A DNA stretch of 64,000 bases from Comamonas testosteroni TK102 (GCF_000739375.1 NZ_CP006704.1:4464001-4528000); one strand, 5' to 3'; shown: positions 34,802-42,895, counted from the first letter of the stretch. Numbers and translations are program-made. Notes: generated by a model not told the origin, from the letters alone.

Positions 34802-35059
34802 ATGGCGAGCAATGCTTCACAACCCGCGCAGACATATCGCTACGAACTGCTGCCAAACAACCTTCACGCTGATTGGACAATCATCGTTGACAGGGTTCGC
34901 ACAGCCTATGACAGAAAGCCGGAATCGGCCACACAACTGGAGAACGCTCGCCAGCACGGGTTCGGCTTTGTGCGCGCACTCGCGGCAGCTGGACTGGTGA
35001 CCGTGGCCGCCAAGGCAGACCTGATGGAGCTATTGCTATACCCCAGATCGTCCTGCTGA
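34802..35059 (+). CDS. Hypothetical protein, 85 aa
   Basis: ATG at 34802 after GGAGGAGCGGAC. The product MASNASQPAQTYRYELLPNN onward is soluble, with a helical QHGFGFVRALAAAGLVTVAA segment. No recognised motif. Located between divergent gene 34412-34651 and hairpin 6. Confidence 0.5.
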   Translation: MASNASQPAQTYRYELLPNNLHADWTIIVDRVRTAYDRKPESATQLENARQHGFGFVRALAAAGLVTVAAKADLMELLLYPRSSC

Positions 35060-35155
35060 CTGCGGGGATGCCCAGTCTATAAACGGCTCGCAACTCACTT
35101 TCGCTCCAGCCGACGCTGGCCCGGGCGACCAGTCACCACCTATCCACCAATCACA

Positions 35156-35178
35156 GCCCGCCACTGAGCCGGCTTTTT
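35156..35178 (+). terminator. Island hairpin 6 (GCCCGC-CACTGA-GCCGGC-T5)
   Basis: One stem mismatch (GCCGGC). Followed by GCTTTCTGGAGCCCTATG, the same leader as hairpin 5. Confidence 0.75.
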
Positions 35179-35193
35179 GCTTTCTGGAGCCCT

Positions 35194-36115
35194 ATGCGAG
35201 CAATTGACCTTTTCGCCGGCGCCGGCGGATTCAGCACCGGTGCGGCCATGGCTGGCGTGGAAGTAGTCTGGGCGGCCAACCACTGGCAGCTTGCAGTGAA
35301 GTACCACGCGGTAAACCATCCAGCCGCAGACCACCTCTGCCAGGATTTGCACCAGGCCGACTACAGCGAAGTCCCCGCCGCCGAAATAATGCTGGCTGCG
35401 CCCTGCTGCCAGGGGCACAGCAAGGCACGCGGAAAGGCAAAGGGACCCGCAACACGATGCAAGCCGCAGCACCGCCTGGGCGGTTGTCAGCGCCGCCGAA
35501 TGCCTCAGGCCACAAGGCATCGTGATCGAGAACGTGCCCGAGTTCCTGCAGTGGATGCTGTTTCCGGCTTGGGAGCTGGCAATGCAGAAACTGGGCTACT
35601 CGCTGTCACCACGCATCGTGGATGCAGCGGATCACGGTGTGCCACAGCACCGCGTGCGCATGTTCATCATTGCCACCAAAAGCCGCGCACCGCTGGTGCT
35701 GGACCTGCCGAAGCGCATGCACATACCGGCCAGCGCCTTCCTGGACTTTGACTCGGGGAGCTGGAGCCCGATCAACAAGCCTCGCCGCTCTTGCGCAACC
35801 CTGGCACGCGTTGCTGCCGGCCGCGCCGCCCACGGTGACCGCTTTCCGGCACGCTACTACGGCAACGGCCCTGGGACCACCGGTCGTAGCCTGCACCGCC
35901 CAATCGGCACGGTCACAACAAAGGCGCGCTGGGCTCTGATTGACGGCAGCCGCATGCGCATGCTGACGGTCCCCGAAAGCTGCGCGGCAATGGGGTTCCC
36001 GAAAGACTACTAGTTGCCCCCCGCAGACGCACCAAGCCATCCACATGCTCGGCAACGCTGTATGCCCACCCGTTGCGCGCGATGTAATTCGCGCCCTCAC
36101 TGAACCGTATTCTTG
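35194..36115 (+). pseudogene. Broken DNA cytosine-5 methyltransferase (Dcm type)
   Basis: MRAIDLFAGAGGFSTG (SAM motif I) and LAAPCCQGHS (the Pro-Cys catalytic loop) read from 35194. Two small indels around 35440-35470 shift the frame (TRNTMQ lies in a third frame) into IVIENVPEFLQWML (ENV motif) and DHGVPQHRVRMFIIA (motif VIII). A TAG follows GFPKDY at 36011-36013, and the conserved HQAIHMLGNAVCPPVARDVI lies in yet another frame after it. At least three lesions rule out function. It shares its hairpin-leader with the dam remnant. Confidence 0.85.
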
Positions 36116-36194
36116 TCTCTCGCGCTCATGCCAGGGCGTGGCTGACTGGAGTGGTTTTCACGCCTTCGCGCGGGATTAGCTTAGGAGCTGTCAG

Positions 36195-37230
36195 ATGACT
36201 GGAGCCTATCCACGACTGCGCACCAAGACGCGCCGCCGTAAAAGCGGCAAGGTCGTGGTGTATTACTTCTATGACGCATCGACAGAAGGAAACGGGGAAA
36301 TTCCCCTTGCTACCGACTTCGATAAAGCAATCGTCCAATGGAAAGAAGTCACTGAGAACGCCCCCCACAGCGCGCGCATCACCGGCACGCTGGAGAAGGC
36401 TTTCTCCCGCTGGGAATCAAAGGTGCTGCCGACGTACAAAAGCGAAGAGACCCAAAAAGGATATGCCAAGAAAGAACCTCAGGATGAGGCGCCCAGTCTT
36501 TGCCGAGGCCACCTGGGACCAGGTGAGCCTGCCGGTGATCAAGGGCTACCTGACAAAGCGCACGGCAAAGACCCAGGGCAATCGGGAGATGGCCCTGCTC
36601 TCGGTCATCTGGAACTGGGCGCGCGGCGAAGGCCTCACCTCGCTGCCATGGCCAGCGGCCGGCATGGAGCGCAGCAAGTGGAAGAACAAGGAAAAGGCGC
36701 GAAAGATCAAGGTTCGGGACGATGTGTTTGCGGCGATCTACGCCGAGGCAGCCCAGCACATCAAGGACTGCATGGACCTCGGATCCGGCACGGGCATGCG
36801 CCTCACTGACTGCATCACGGTTCTGATGCCTCGCGGAAACCTGCTCACACTGGAGGCCAGCAAGACCGGCAAAGAGGCCGAGTGGGACTTGAACCTGTCG
36901 GCAGTGCTGCCCGACCTGGTGCGCAGACGCAAAGCCCTTTCGGCTGATCACCTGATGCTGCTCTCCACGGCAGATGGTCAGCCAGTGTCACCCCAGGCGC
37001 TTCGCTATGGCTGGGACAAGGCCCGAGGCGTGGCCGCAGAGAAGGCCAGCGAGCGTGGCGAGGCTGAGCTGGCCGAGGCAATCAAGCAGCTCTACCTGAG
37101 GGACATGCGCAAGCGCGCCGCCCAGAAAGCGGGCAGCCTGGAAGAGGCATCCAAACTGCTGCAGCACAGCGACGAGCGCCTGACAGAACGCCATTACGGC
37201 GGCGTCCGGAGGCTGAAACCAGTAGGCTAA
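36195..37230 (+). pseudogene. int: Frameshifted phage tyrosine integrase
   Basis: Site-specific recombinase adjacent to the right attachment site. The N-terminal 90 codons run from the ATG at 36195 (AGGAG upstream) to QKGYAKK. A tandem AAGA duplication (36468-36475) then shifts the frame; removing four bases restores GYAKNLRMRRPVFAEATWDQ. The remainder is clean to 37230, with the catalytic Arg in GMRLTD and the tyrosine in LTERHYGG; LQHSDERLTERHYG is the box II region. Either the island is locked in place or this is a sequencing error at a short repeat. Confidence 0.85.
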
Positions 37231-37326
37231 AAGTGTTACGGTTTTGCCTTCTCTGCCTATAAAGAAGTGCGCCAAAAAATCCGGAACACATCGGCCCGCA
37301 GGCCGCATGAATCCTCAATTCTTCGC

Positions 37327-37385
37327 GGGACTCAAAATCCCCCGCCGCAAGGTGTGCCGGTTCGATTCCGGCCCCGGGGCACCAC
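37327..37385. repeat. attR: partial copy of tRNA-Leu
   Basis: 59 bases matching 23579-23636 with one C-to-T change and one extra G in the acceptor stem sequence. It lacks the 5' half, so it is not a tRNA gene. Confidence 0.9.
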
Positions 37386-37391
37386 ATACTA

Positions 37392-37430
37392 AAAGCCGAT
37401 AAGTCTCAAGGACTTAGCGGCTTTTTATTT
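37392..37430 (+). terminator. Probable native tRNA-Leu terminator
   Basis: AAAGCCG (37392-37398) and CGGCTTT (37418-37424) enclose a TAAGTC/GACTTA inner stem, then a T-rich run. It directly follows the attachment repeat, as expected of the tRNA's original terminator, now cut off by the island. Confidence 0.7.
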
Positions 37431-37665
37431 TTACCGGCTTGGCTCCTTTTTCCCTGCGACGATCGCGGTTGATTGATTGGCCGTTCGTGAAAAAGACTGC
37501 AAGCTCATGGCGCAATTCGAGGCCAATTCGCCAAACCTCGCGCCAGCACCGCCAGCAAGTTAACGAGCGCAAGCCAAGGCAGCAGCCGGGACTGGTCAAT
37601 GCCCAGCATCTCGATTGGAACCACACGGCGCCTGTCTTGCTCTGTGTGTGCGACAGGCTCTGCGC

Positions 37666-38049
37666 CTATCTGCTGCACGACATCCGATCCGCGAGCCTGC
37701 GCATGATTTCTGCCAGTTCAGAAGATGACGCGACGCCGAAGTCATCGGCAGCGAAGAGCCAGGAAGGCCCCCCGCCCAGTCTGTGCACGATAGATGCTGC
37801 TTCCCAGCCAGTCGTACCAAGGAACCTGATGAAGCGGGAGAACTGCTGAATCACGGCAATGCGGACATTGATTGTGTGGCCTGCACCGGGCGAAAAGATT
37901 GAAAAACCTTCAGACAAAGCGACTGACAGTTGGCGCCCCGGCATTGCACTATCAAAAATATCAAGCTCAATATTCAAAGACCGATTTCTCTTCCAATTAT
38001 TCCTGTAAGAAAAATTCGATTTCATTAATTTCAAAGTCCCTGCGTTCAA
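37666..38049 (-). CDS. Hypothetical protein, probably truncated by frameshift
   Basis: 127 residues from the ATG at 38049 (another Met 8 codons in). It contains ALSEGFSIFSPGAGHTINVR and SRFIRFLGTTGWEAASIVHR; I do not recognise the family. Just before its stop (RLADRMSCSR), a second frame opens: from 37678 to a TGA at 37505 it reads VQQIGAEPVAHTEQDRRRVV and IEMLGIDQSRLLPWLALVNL with no stop for 57 codons. A single indel near 37680 would join them into one protein of about 185 residues. It ends 7 bases past the regulator's stop on the same strand and may be its operon partner. Confidence 0.4.
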   Translation of the reverse strand: MNAGTLKLMKSNFSYRNNWKRNRSLNIELDIFDSAMPGRQLSVALSEGFSIFSPGAGHTINVRIAVIQQFSRFIRFLGTTGWEAASIVHRLGGGPSWLFAADDFGVASSSELAEIMRRLADRMSCSR

Positions 38050-38055
38050 AAATAT

Positions 38056-38820
38056 CTAAATGATACCTTTCAATACCGCATATCTGACAGCCTGCGCCCG
38101 GGTTCTGACCTGCATTTTTCGGTAAATATTTTTCACATGCGTCGATACCGTCAAAGTGCTTATTTTCAAGTAGGACCCAATCTCGTGTGTTCTTTTTCCT
38201 TGAGCTATCAATCGCAAAACCTCTTTTTCTCTTTCAGTCAATGGCTCGTAGTTCTTATATTCAAGAGGATTTTCTTCAGGAATGGAGGTTTGAAATATCT
38301 TAGGCAGTATTTTCTTCGCAACAATCGGAGATATGGATGCCCCGCCATTGGCCACTTCCAGCACGGCCTGCGAATAACTCCCAAACCATGAGTTTTTCAG
38401 CAAATATCCCAAGACACCTTTTTTGAAAGCGTCCATGGCGACATCATCTTTTTCACTGGAAGATATTGCAATACTCAGCACACCGGGCATTCTCAATTGA
38501 ACCCAATCCAGTAAATCAGCCCCCTGTCCTTCGCTGAGAGAGAGATCAATGAGGAGCACATCGAACTCCTGCGCAAAGATGCTCTTGCGTGCCTCCCGGT
38601 AGCTGGAAGCTTGCCCTACCAGGATGGTCCGAGGATCACGCATGAGCTCCTGCGAGATCACATTCCGGATGTGGCTGTCCTCGTCGACCAGAAAAACCCG
38701 CACGGGCTGGCTCTTCTGACCCTTCATGTCAGATGGCCACATATGCCCCAGGATAGAGGACGTGACTTCGGTGCCGCCTGCATCAAAGCGTGGCCCCTTG
38801 GATGAGTCAGAGAGGTACAT
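38056..38820 (-). CDS. NarL/FixJ-type response regulator
   Basis: Two-component-type DNA-binding regulator. From the ATG at 38820 (254 residues): an unstructured start of about 38 residues, a receiver domain (about 40-160) with acidic pocket Asp46/Asp48, phospho-acceptor Asp92 (LLIDLSL), Ser120 and Lys142, and a LuxR-type HTH (192-254) with EPLTEREKEVLRLIAQGKRT. The start is uncertain: Met32 would also do, and no strong Shine-Dalgarno is visible. No histidine kinase is nearby. It diverges from the secreted-protein operon at 39348, its likely target. Confidence 0.88.
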   Translation of the reverse strand: MYLSDSSKGPRFDAGGTEVTSSILGHMWPSDMKGQKSQPVRVFLVDEDSHIRNVISQELMRDPRTILVGQASSYREARKSIFAQEFDVLLIDLSLSEGQGADLLDWVQLRMPGVLSIAISSSEKDDVAMDAFKKGVLGYLLKNSWFGSYSQAVLEVANGGASISPIVAKKILPKIFQTSIPEENPLEYKNYEPLTEREKEVLRLIAQGKRTHEIGSYLKISTLTVSTHVKNIYRKMQVRTRAQAVRYAVLKGII

Positions 38821-39347
38821 GTGACACCCTATCTGGTGTAAAGGAAAGTTAAAAAACTTCCAGAAAAATAAAATCTCATCCCGCAAAAATCCATTGAAAT
38901 CCCATAAAGAAAAATTAAGTTTAATTTCTTACAATTCTTAACTTCATAAGTGGGTATTAATTCCAAGCCGTCGATAGAAATTAGATAGAAACCCTTTGAT
39001 TTTGAAACACAAGAGATAATATAAAAATGAAATAAAGATTACTTTTTTTAACACTGTAAGAATTTTCCGCCAAATACTATATTTTTAATAGCAGAGATTT
39101 CAATCGTCACATGGAATTATTCATTTCTTTCAAATGAAAATCTTCCTTGAAAAATACCTTAAAAAAGGGTATTACCGTTTGCACATCGTTTTCTGAAACT
39201 GCTTCCAACCGAAAGCGTGTTTTGGAAAGTAACTTAAAACTCCAAAACATGATGGCGGTTAACACTGGCCTTTGCTTAATACCGAGCACTGGTCTTTCGC
39301 TCACACACTCTCAGTTGTCTGAGAACTCGCTATTCAAAGGAACGATC
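38821..39347. other. A+T-rich 527-bp divergent region
   Basis: Between the response regulator and the exported-protein genes. TTCTTACA (38926-38933) and its inverse TGTAAGAA (39055-39062) form the clearest inverted pair and could be regulator sites. Numerous TATAAT-like runs prevent choosing a promoter. The frame open from 39147 lacks a ribosome binding site and is not considered coding. Confidence 0.5.
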
Positions 39348-40031
39348 ATGAAAAAGTCTCTGATTGCCATGGCGGTTATTGCGTTGGCTGGTGTTGCATC
39401 TGCTGCCGTGAGCAGCTCCAGCATTGCTGCAACTAACACGACGTCAAGTGCATCGTCTGCAACGCTGTCGGGCGCAGCCAGCTCGGGCAACGGAAGTGCG
39501 CTGAGCATGAATAGCGCCACCTCCGGCGCAACCTCGAATGCGAACGCTGCCGGCGGCGCTATCGGCGCAGGCAGTTTTGGCATCGGTGGGGCAGCTGTCG
39601 GTGGTAGCGCAACGACCTTCGGCAACGTCAAGAGCCTTTCCGCAACCACCGGCAACGGTGTTGCAGGCGGTGTGGCTGCAACCAATGCCAATGCAGGCTC
39701 GGGCGCTGCAGCTGGCTACAGCGCCGGCCCGGTGAGCGGCACAGCCTTCGGTGGAGCTTCTTCGCAGACCGCGAATGTCGCTGCAACTGGCGCCGGCCCT
39801 GGCGGTGGCCTGGCTTATATCAACAACAACGCGGGCACCACCTCTGGCTACAACGCCACATCGGGAGCCGTTTCCTCACCCTGGGGCGCGCTGACCAATA
39901 CGACATCGAACGCTGGCTCTGTGGGTACCGTCCACCAGAACGCCGGGGCATGGGGTAATGCCGGCTACCTCTCCAACGGTGGCGGCACTTCCGGTACTGC
40001 TGGTGCAGGCTCTACCGCCAATGCCAACTAA
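39348..40031 (+). CDS. Exported Ala/Gly/Ser/Asn-rich low-complexity protein
   Basis: 227 residues from the ATG at 39348 (AAAGGAACGATC upstream). The signal peptide MKKSLIAMAVIALAGVASA is followed by a mature part made almost only of Ala, Gly, Ser, Thr, Asn and Val. I see no Asp, Glu, Arg or Cys, one His, and one Lys in the mature chain. Loose repeats of the type ATNANAGSGAA, NAAGGAIGAG and SNAGSVGTVHQNAGAWGNAG occur. Composition resembles fibre, amyloid or adhesin proteins, but curli or Fap repeats and secretion genes are absent. Function unknown. It is first of three exported products in line. Confidence 0.75.
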   Translation: MKKSLIAMAVIALAGVASAAVSSSSIAATNTTSSASSATLSGAASSGNGSALSMNSATSGATSNANAAGGAIGAGSFGIGGAAVGGSATTFGNVKSLSATTGNGVAGGVAATNANAGSGAAAGYSAGPVSGTAFGGASSQTANVAATGAGPGGGLAYINNNAGTTSGYNATSGAVSSPWGALTNTTSNAGSVGTVHQNAGAWGNAGYLSNGGGTSGTAGAGSTANAN

Positions 40032-40107
40032 AGCAGAAGTCCCAAGATAGTCGTGTTTGTCCCGGGCCTGGCTGCCTGGCCGGGCTCGGGCAACGTAGGA
40101 GCCAAGC

Positions 40108-40848
40108 ATGAAACTCTCAATAGCTCTGTTAAGTCTTTGCGTTCCTTTGTGCAGCTATGCGCAAAGTGCCGACAGCAGCGCGCAAAGCTCCTCCAGCGCC
40201 TCATCCGTGGGGGCACAGCAGAATCAATCGGTCACCATTGTCAATCCGGTTGCGGCTCCTGCGGAGAGTCGGTCGGTGTCCACAATGGATAGCAGGTCCA
40301 CCTCGACTTCCGACCAGAACATTACAACGAACGGAACGACAACCCAGAATCTGAACAACACGGTGTCCGGGACTTCCAAGAACATCGTGGAGTACACGGG
40401 CACCTACACCATGAAGAACGTTCCCAGCGTGAACGGCCCCAACCTCACGACCAGCAACGACACCTGCATGGGCAGCAGCAGCGGCAGTGCCAACGGACCC
40501 GGCTTTGGCGTGAGCTTCGGCACGACCTGGACGGACGAGCATTGCAAGCGCCTGAAAATGAGCCGCGAACTCTGGAACAAGGGCATGAAGGCCGCCTCGC
40601 TGGCGATGGACTGCATGGACCCCGCAGCGCGCGTGGCCCTGGAGATCACGGGCTCGAAATGCCCGCAGTCCATGACTGCAGACGAGCGCCGAAACAACTA
40701 CGGACCGGATGCCTCGGCACAGGGCAGCACCAATCCTGCTGCGCCGCCTGCAGAGGCTCAGTCAGGCTTGGCACCTGAAGTCACTCGCCCCTCGGTTGTC
40801 ACCTCCGTGATGGATGATCCACGTACAGCGCAGCTGTATGACAATTAG
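40108..40848 (+). CDS. Exported Ser/Thr/Asn-rich protein with four-Cys domain
   Basis: 246 residues; AGGAGCCAAGC precedes the ATG. Signal peptide to about residue 18 (CSYA), then a Ser/Thr/Asn-rich linker to about 115. A compact domain (116-190) follows with Cys120, Cys146, Cys169 and Cys185 and the segments FGVSFGTTWTDEHCKRLKMS and AASLAMDCMDPAARVALEIT, suited to two periplasmic disulphides. The tail is Pro/Ala-rich. I have a vague memory of similar GTTWTD-C domains in exported proteins of mobile elements, but cannot name a family. It lies 76 bases after the low-complexity gene. Confidence 0.7.
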   Translation: MKLSIALLSLCVPLCSYAQSADSSAQSSSSASSVGAQQNQSVTIVNPVAAPAESRSVSTMDSRSTSTSDQNITTNGTTTQNLNNTVSGTSKNIVEYTGTYTMKNVPSVNGPNLTTSNDTCMGSSSGSANGPGFGVSFGTTWTDEHCKRLKMSRELWNKGMKAASLAMDCMDPAARVALEITGSKCPQSMTADERRNNYGPDASAQGSTNPAAPPAEAQSGLAPEVTRPSVVTSVMDDPRTAQLYDN

Positions 40849-40878
40849 TAGGCGTGATTCCTAATCCAGGAGGCCGCT

Positions 40879-41211
40879 ATGGGAAAGACTCTAGCTCTTT
40901 TAGCGATGGCACTATGTGGCGCTTCGTCTCTTGCAGCGCCCGATTCCAGGGCGGTCAATGAACCGTTGAGCATTCAGCGCCAGATCTTCGGAAGTGGCGA
41001 GCAAGGCGCGACGGGAGCGCAGCGAGCCGAGCCAGTGGGTGACTATGGCGTCTGGCATGTGCCCCAGTACCTGCCCGGTTACCCGACTGCCGCAACCATC
41101 TGGCCCCGCGCCATCCCTGTGAAATGCAGGGACAGGCAGTGCGAGGGCTATGTGATCACCCCGCAGATGGGGCCAGGTGAGTACCTGTTTTTCGTGCCTA
41201 CAAGCGAGTAG
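40879..41211 (+). CDS. Small exported protein, 110 aa
   Basis: CAGGAGGCCGCT gives an excellent ribosome binding site 30 bases after the previous stop. Signal peptide to residue 19 or 20 (ASSLAA). The mature chain is aromatic- and Pro-rich (YGVWHVPQYLPGYPTAATIW) with Cys83 and Cys88 in VKCRDRQCEG, probably one disulphide. It ends LFFVPTSE. Function unknown; a strong terminator closes the three-gene unit. Confidence 0.68.
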   Translation: MGKTLALLAMALCGASSLAAPDSRAVNEPLSIQRQIFGSGEQGATGAQRAEPVGDYGVWHVPQYLPGYPTAATIWPRAIPVKCRDRQCEGYVITPQMGPGEYLFFVPTSE

Positions 41212-41269
41212 GCCGCTCAAAGCCCATCACAGCGCAACAGCACCTCCATTATGCTGACCGTCAGTCAAG

Positions 41270-41303
41270 CAACCAGGGCGGACTCACCGTCCCTGGTTGT
41301 TTT
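41270..41303 (+). terminator. Terminator of the exported-protein operon
   Basis: CAACCAGGG (41270-41278) pairs with CCCTGGTTG (41291-41299), then TTTT. Confidence 0.85.
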
Positions 41304-41916
41304 GCATCGCGCAAATACGCGCTCACCGTGTACTGAGAGCCGCAACCCGCATACCTTCAGGCAATGCAAGCCAGGCGAGGCAGCACGCCCGAGCTCATTC
41401 GGCACCAGGTGTTTTTTTGCCAGAAGAACGACCGGAGCAATTGCAGCGCCCCAATATGGGCTACAATCCGCCTCCCCATGGACAAGCGCCAGGGCCCAGG
41501 AATCCCATGCTTTCGAGGCATGTCCCTGATTCCGGGCATCTCCGGCCCAGAGCTAGCTTCGCTGGCGCAGCCTCCTTTCTCCGTGTGAGAAACCGGAGCA
41601 TCCAATACGCCACAGATACCTGTCTTTCCCCGTCTGACAAGGCTGGGCCGATCTTGTTCGCTCATTTTTTCGAAGTTGCACAGCCGCTGTGCATAACTTT
41701 GCCCAATCTGGTGCATCCACCTGCTTTCGGATCTCATGTCTGGTCGGGATCGCATCCTTGTTCCCTACAGATGCCGATTCGCTACGAGCGGGCTGCGCAT
41801 ACCTGTCTCCAGGATCTTTTCCCTCTCAAAGATCTGTTTTGAGCACCAGCAAAGCTGGACTGTCAACGAGACCTGTTGCTGTCAATCCTCGCAAGCCTGG
41901 CTTGATTCAGATCATA

Positions 41917-41947
41917 AAAAAATCGCTGTTCATGACAGCGATTTTTT
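41917..41947. terminator. Bidirectional intrinsic terminator
   Basis: Perfect 13-bp arms AAAAAATCGCTGT and ACAGCGATTTTTT around TCATG. It is not adjacent to any gene I can support, which hints at a missed small gene or RNA upstream. Confidence 0.75.
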
Positions 41948-41978
41948 CCACAGTTCATGTGGACAAGATTGTGGACAT
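41944..41978. repeat. Cluster of three DnaA-box-like nonamers
   Basis: TTTTCCACA (41944), TGTGGACAA (41958) and TGTGGACAT (41970). Against TTATCCACA these have 1, 1 and 2 mismatches. Function is inference; this is not oriC, as no dnaA or dnaN is nearby. Confidence 0.35.
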
Positions 41979-42087
41979 CCAGTGAAATCCTGGTGACAAA
42001 GGCTCACAAGCCCTTGTGCTTGCAGCCCGAAAGGTAGGTTGCCTTCAAATCAGGCAACTGCAACCTCGGGGTTAACCCTTGGGCTTT

Positions 42088-42306
42088 TCAGAGCTGGCGC
42101 CGGATCACCAAACGCCCCGACTCGGTGATATGCCAATGCTTCTCTGCATCCTGCTCCACCAGCCCCCGCTCCAGCAGGCGCCTGGAGAGATACTCCTTGG
42201 CCGCAGACCACAGGGAGACATCCTCGCCCAGCTCCAGCTTCTTGAGTGTTTCCAATTCATCGACCGTAGGTTCATACACAGGTGCGCGATAGACTGCGGT
42301 TTGCAT
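42088..42306 (-). CDS. Small winged-helix-like hypothetical protein
   Basis: 72 residues from the ATG at 42306 with AGGAG 8 bases upstream. The segment SAAKEYLSRRLLERGLVEQD followed by HWHITESGRLVIRR looks like the recognition helix and wing of a MarR/PadR-like domain, but the protein is too short for a full one. It could be a DNA-binding fragment or a conserved small protein. Convergent neighbours are lacking; it stands alone. Confidence 0.65.
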   Translation of the reverse strand: MQTAVYRAPVYEPTVDELETLKKLELGEDVSLWSAAKEYLSRRLLERGLVEQDAEKHWHITESGRLVIRRQL

Positions 42307-42505
42307 GGTGACTTCTCCTAAGCTCGTGCGATGACTGGCCGCTTCGGTTCCGAAGTGCCTGAGATCCAAGATAAACCTGTCATCCGCGACACGCAATAGT
42401 TACCCGCCTGCTTTACCTTTATTCACCCAACCCATACCCCACCCTTACAGAGTTGGCAGCCTGACAACAGGCTGCCAACTCATTATTCAGGAGCTGACCA
42501 CCTTT

Positions 42506-42895
42506 ATGCTGTATGCGCTTGCCGTACTTTTCGCCTTTCAGCTACTGGGGGAGTTCCTGGCCCGCGTCACGGGCTTGCCTCTGCCGGGCGCGCTGATCGG
42601 TACCCTGCTTTTGCTGCTGGGCCTGCTGTTTTACAAACGCCTACCCAAGACACTGGAAGACACGGCTCAGGTGCTGTTACAGAACATGATGCTGCTTTTC
42701 ATCCCCGTCATTGCGGGCGTGATGCTGGAATTCGACCATCTGCGCCGCGAATGGCTGCCGTTTGTGCTGGCCTGCATTGCCGGCGCTGCCATCACATTCA
42801 CCGCGACCGCACTCACCTTCCGCTTCTGCCTGCAGCGCCAGCGCACTCGCAAGCCGGATGACGAGTCCGCCGCAGAGCAGGAGGCCAACGTATGA
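42506..42895 (+). CDS. CidA/LrgA-type holin-like membrane protein
   Basis: 129 residues with four predicted transmembrane helices (about 2-20, 27-45, 58-78 and 86-107) and the family signature LPLPGALIGTLLLLLGLLF. CidA/LrgA proteins influence murein hydrolase activity and cell lysis, or act as carriers for organic acids. The C-terminal tail is charged and cytoplasmic. The stop overlaps the start of the LrgB gene as ATGA, so they are translated together. Confidence 0.9.
   Translation: MLYALAVLFAFQLLGEFLARVTGLPLPGALIGTLLLLLGLLFYKRLPKTLEDTAQVLLQNMMLLFIPVIAGVMLEFDHLRREWLPFVLACIAGAAITFTATALTFRFCLQRQRTRKPDDESAAEQEANV

Larger units (their letters stand above)
23579..37385. mobile_element. Genomic island integrated in tRNA-Leu (decayed prophage plus cargo)
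   Basis: A 13.8-kb segment bounded by direct repeats of the tRNA-Leu 3' end, with a tyrosine integrase gene ending about 97 bases before the right repeat. Left cargo (23.9-30.1 kb): 48-aa protein, two small-protein/RRM cassettes, transglutaminase-like and RNB-ribonuclease genes, and a DUF1566-like gene. Right part (30.5-37.2 kb): phage-type genes, most of them broken. Composition shifts within it, being A+T-rich at 28.3-28.6 kb. With the integrase frameshifted, self-mobility looks lost. Confidence 0.9.
41304..42087. other. 784-bp stretch without a supported gene
   Basis: Several overlapping frames on both strands are open, but none has a ribosome binding site, signal or recognisable product. 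It contains a strong terminator (41917) and a cluster of DnaA-box-like sequences (41944-41978), described separately. Confidence 0.5.

Noticed and set aside
23520..37387. Peptides reading PGAGIEPARLAAGDFES and PGAGIEPAHLAAGDFES at the two tRNA-Leu copies
   Set aside because: These are translations of the tRNA sequence itself on the minus strand, a well-known spurious peptide. They were useful only in revealing the repeat.
38821..41211. Curli (csg) operon
   Set aside because: Regulator-plus-fibre layout is similar, but curlin repeats and csgE/F/G are absent, and the regulator has a full receiver domain.
41297..41842. 181-codon frame in the gene-free stretch
   Set aside because: No ribosome binding site, overlapping frames on both strands, composition-driven product without motifs.
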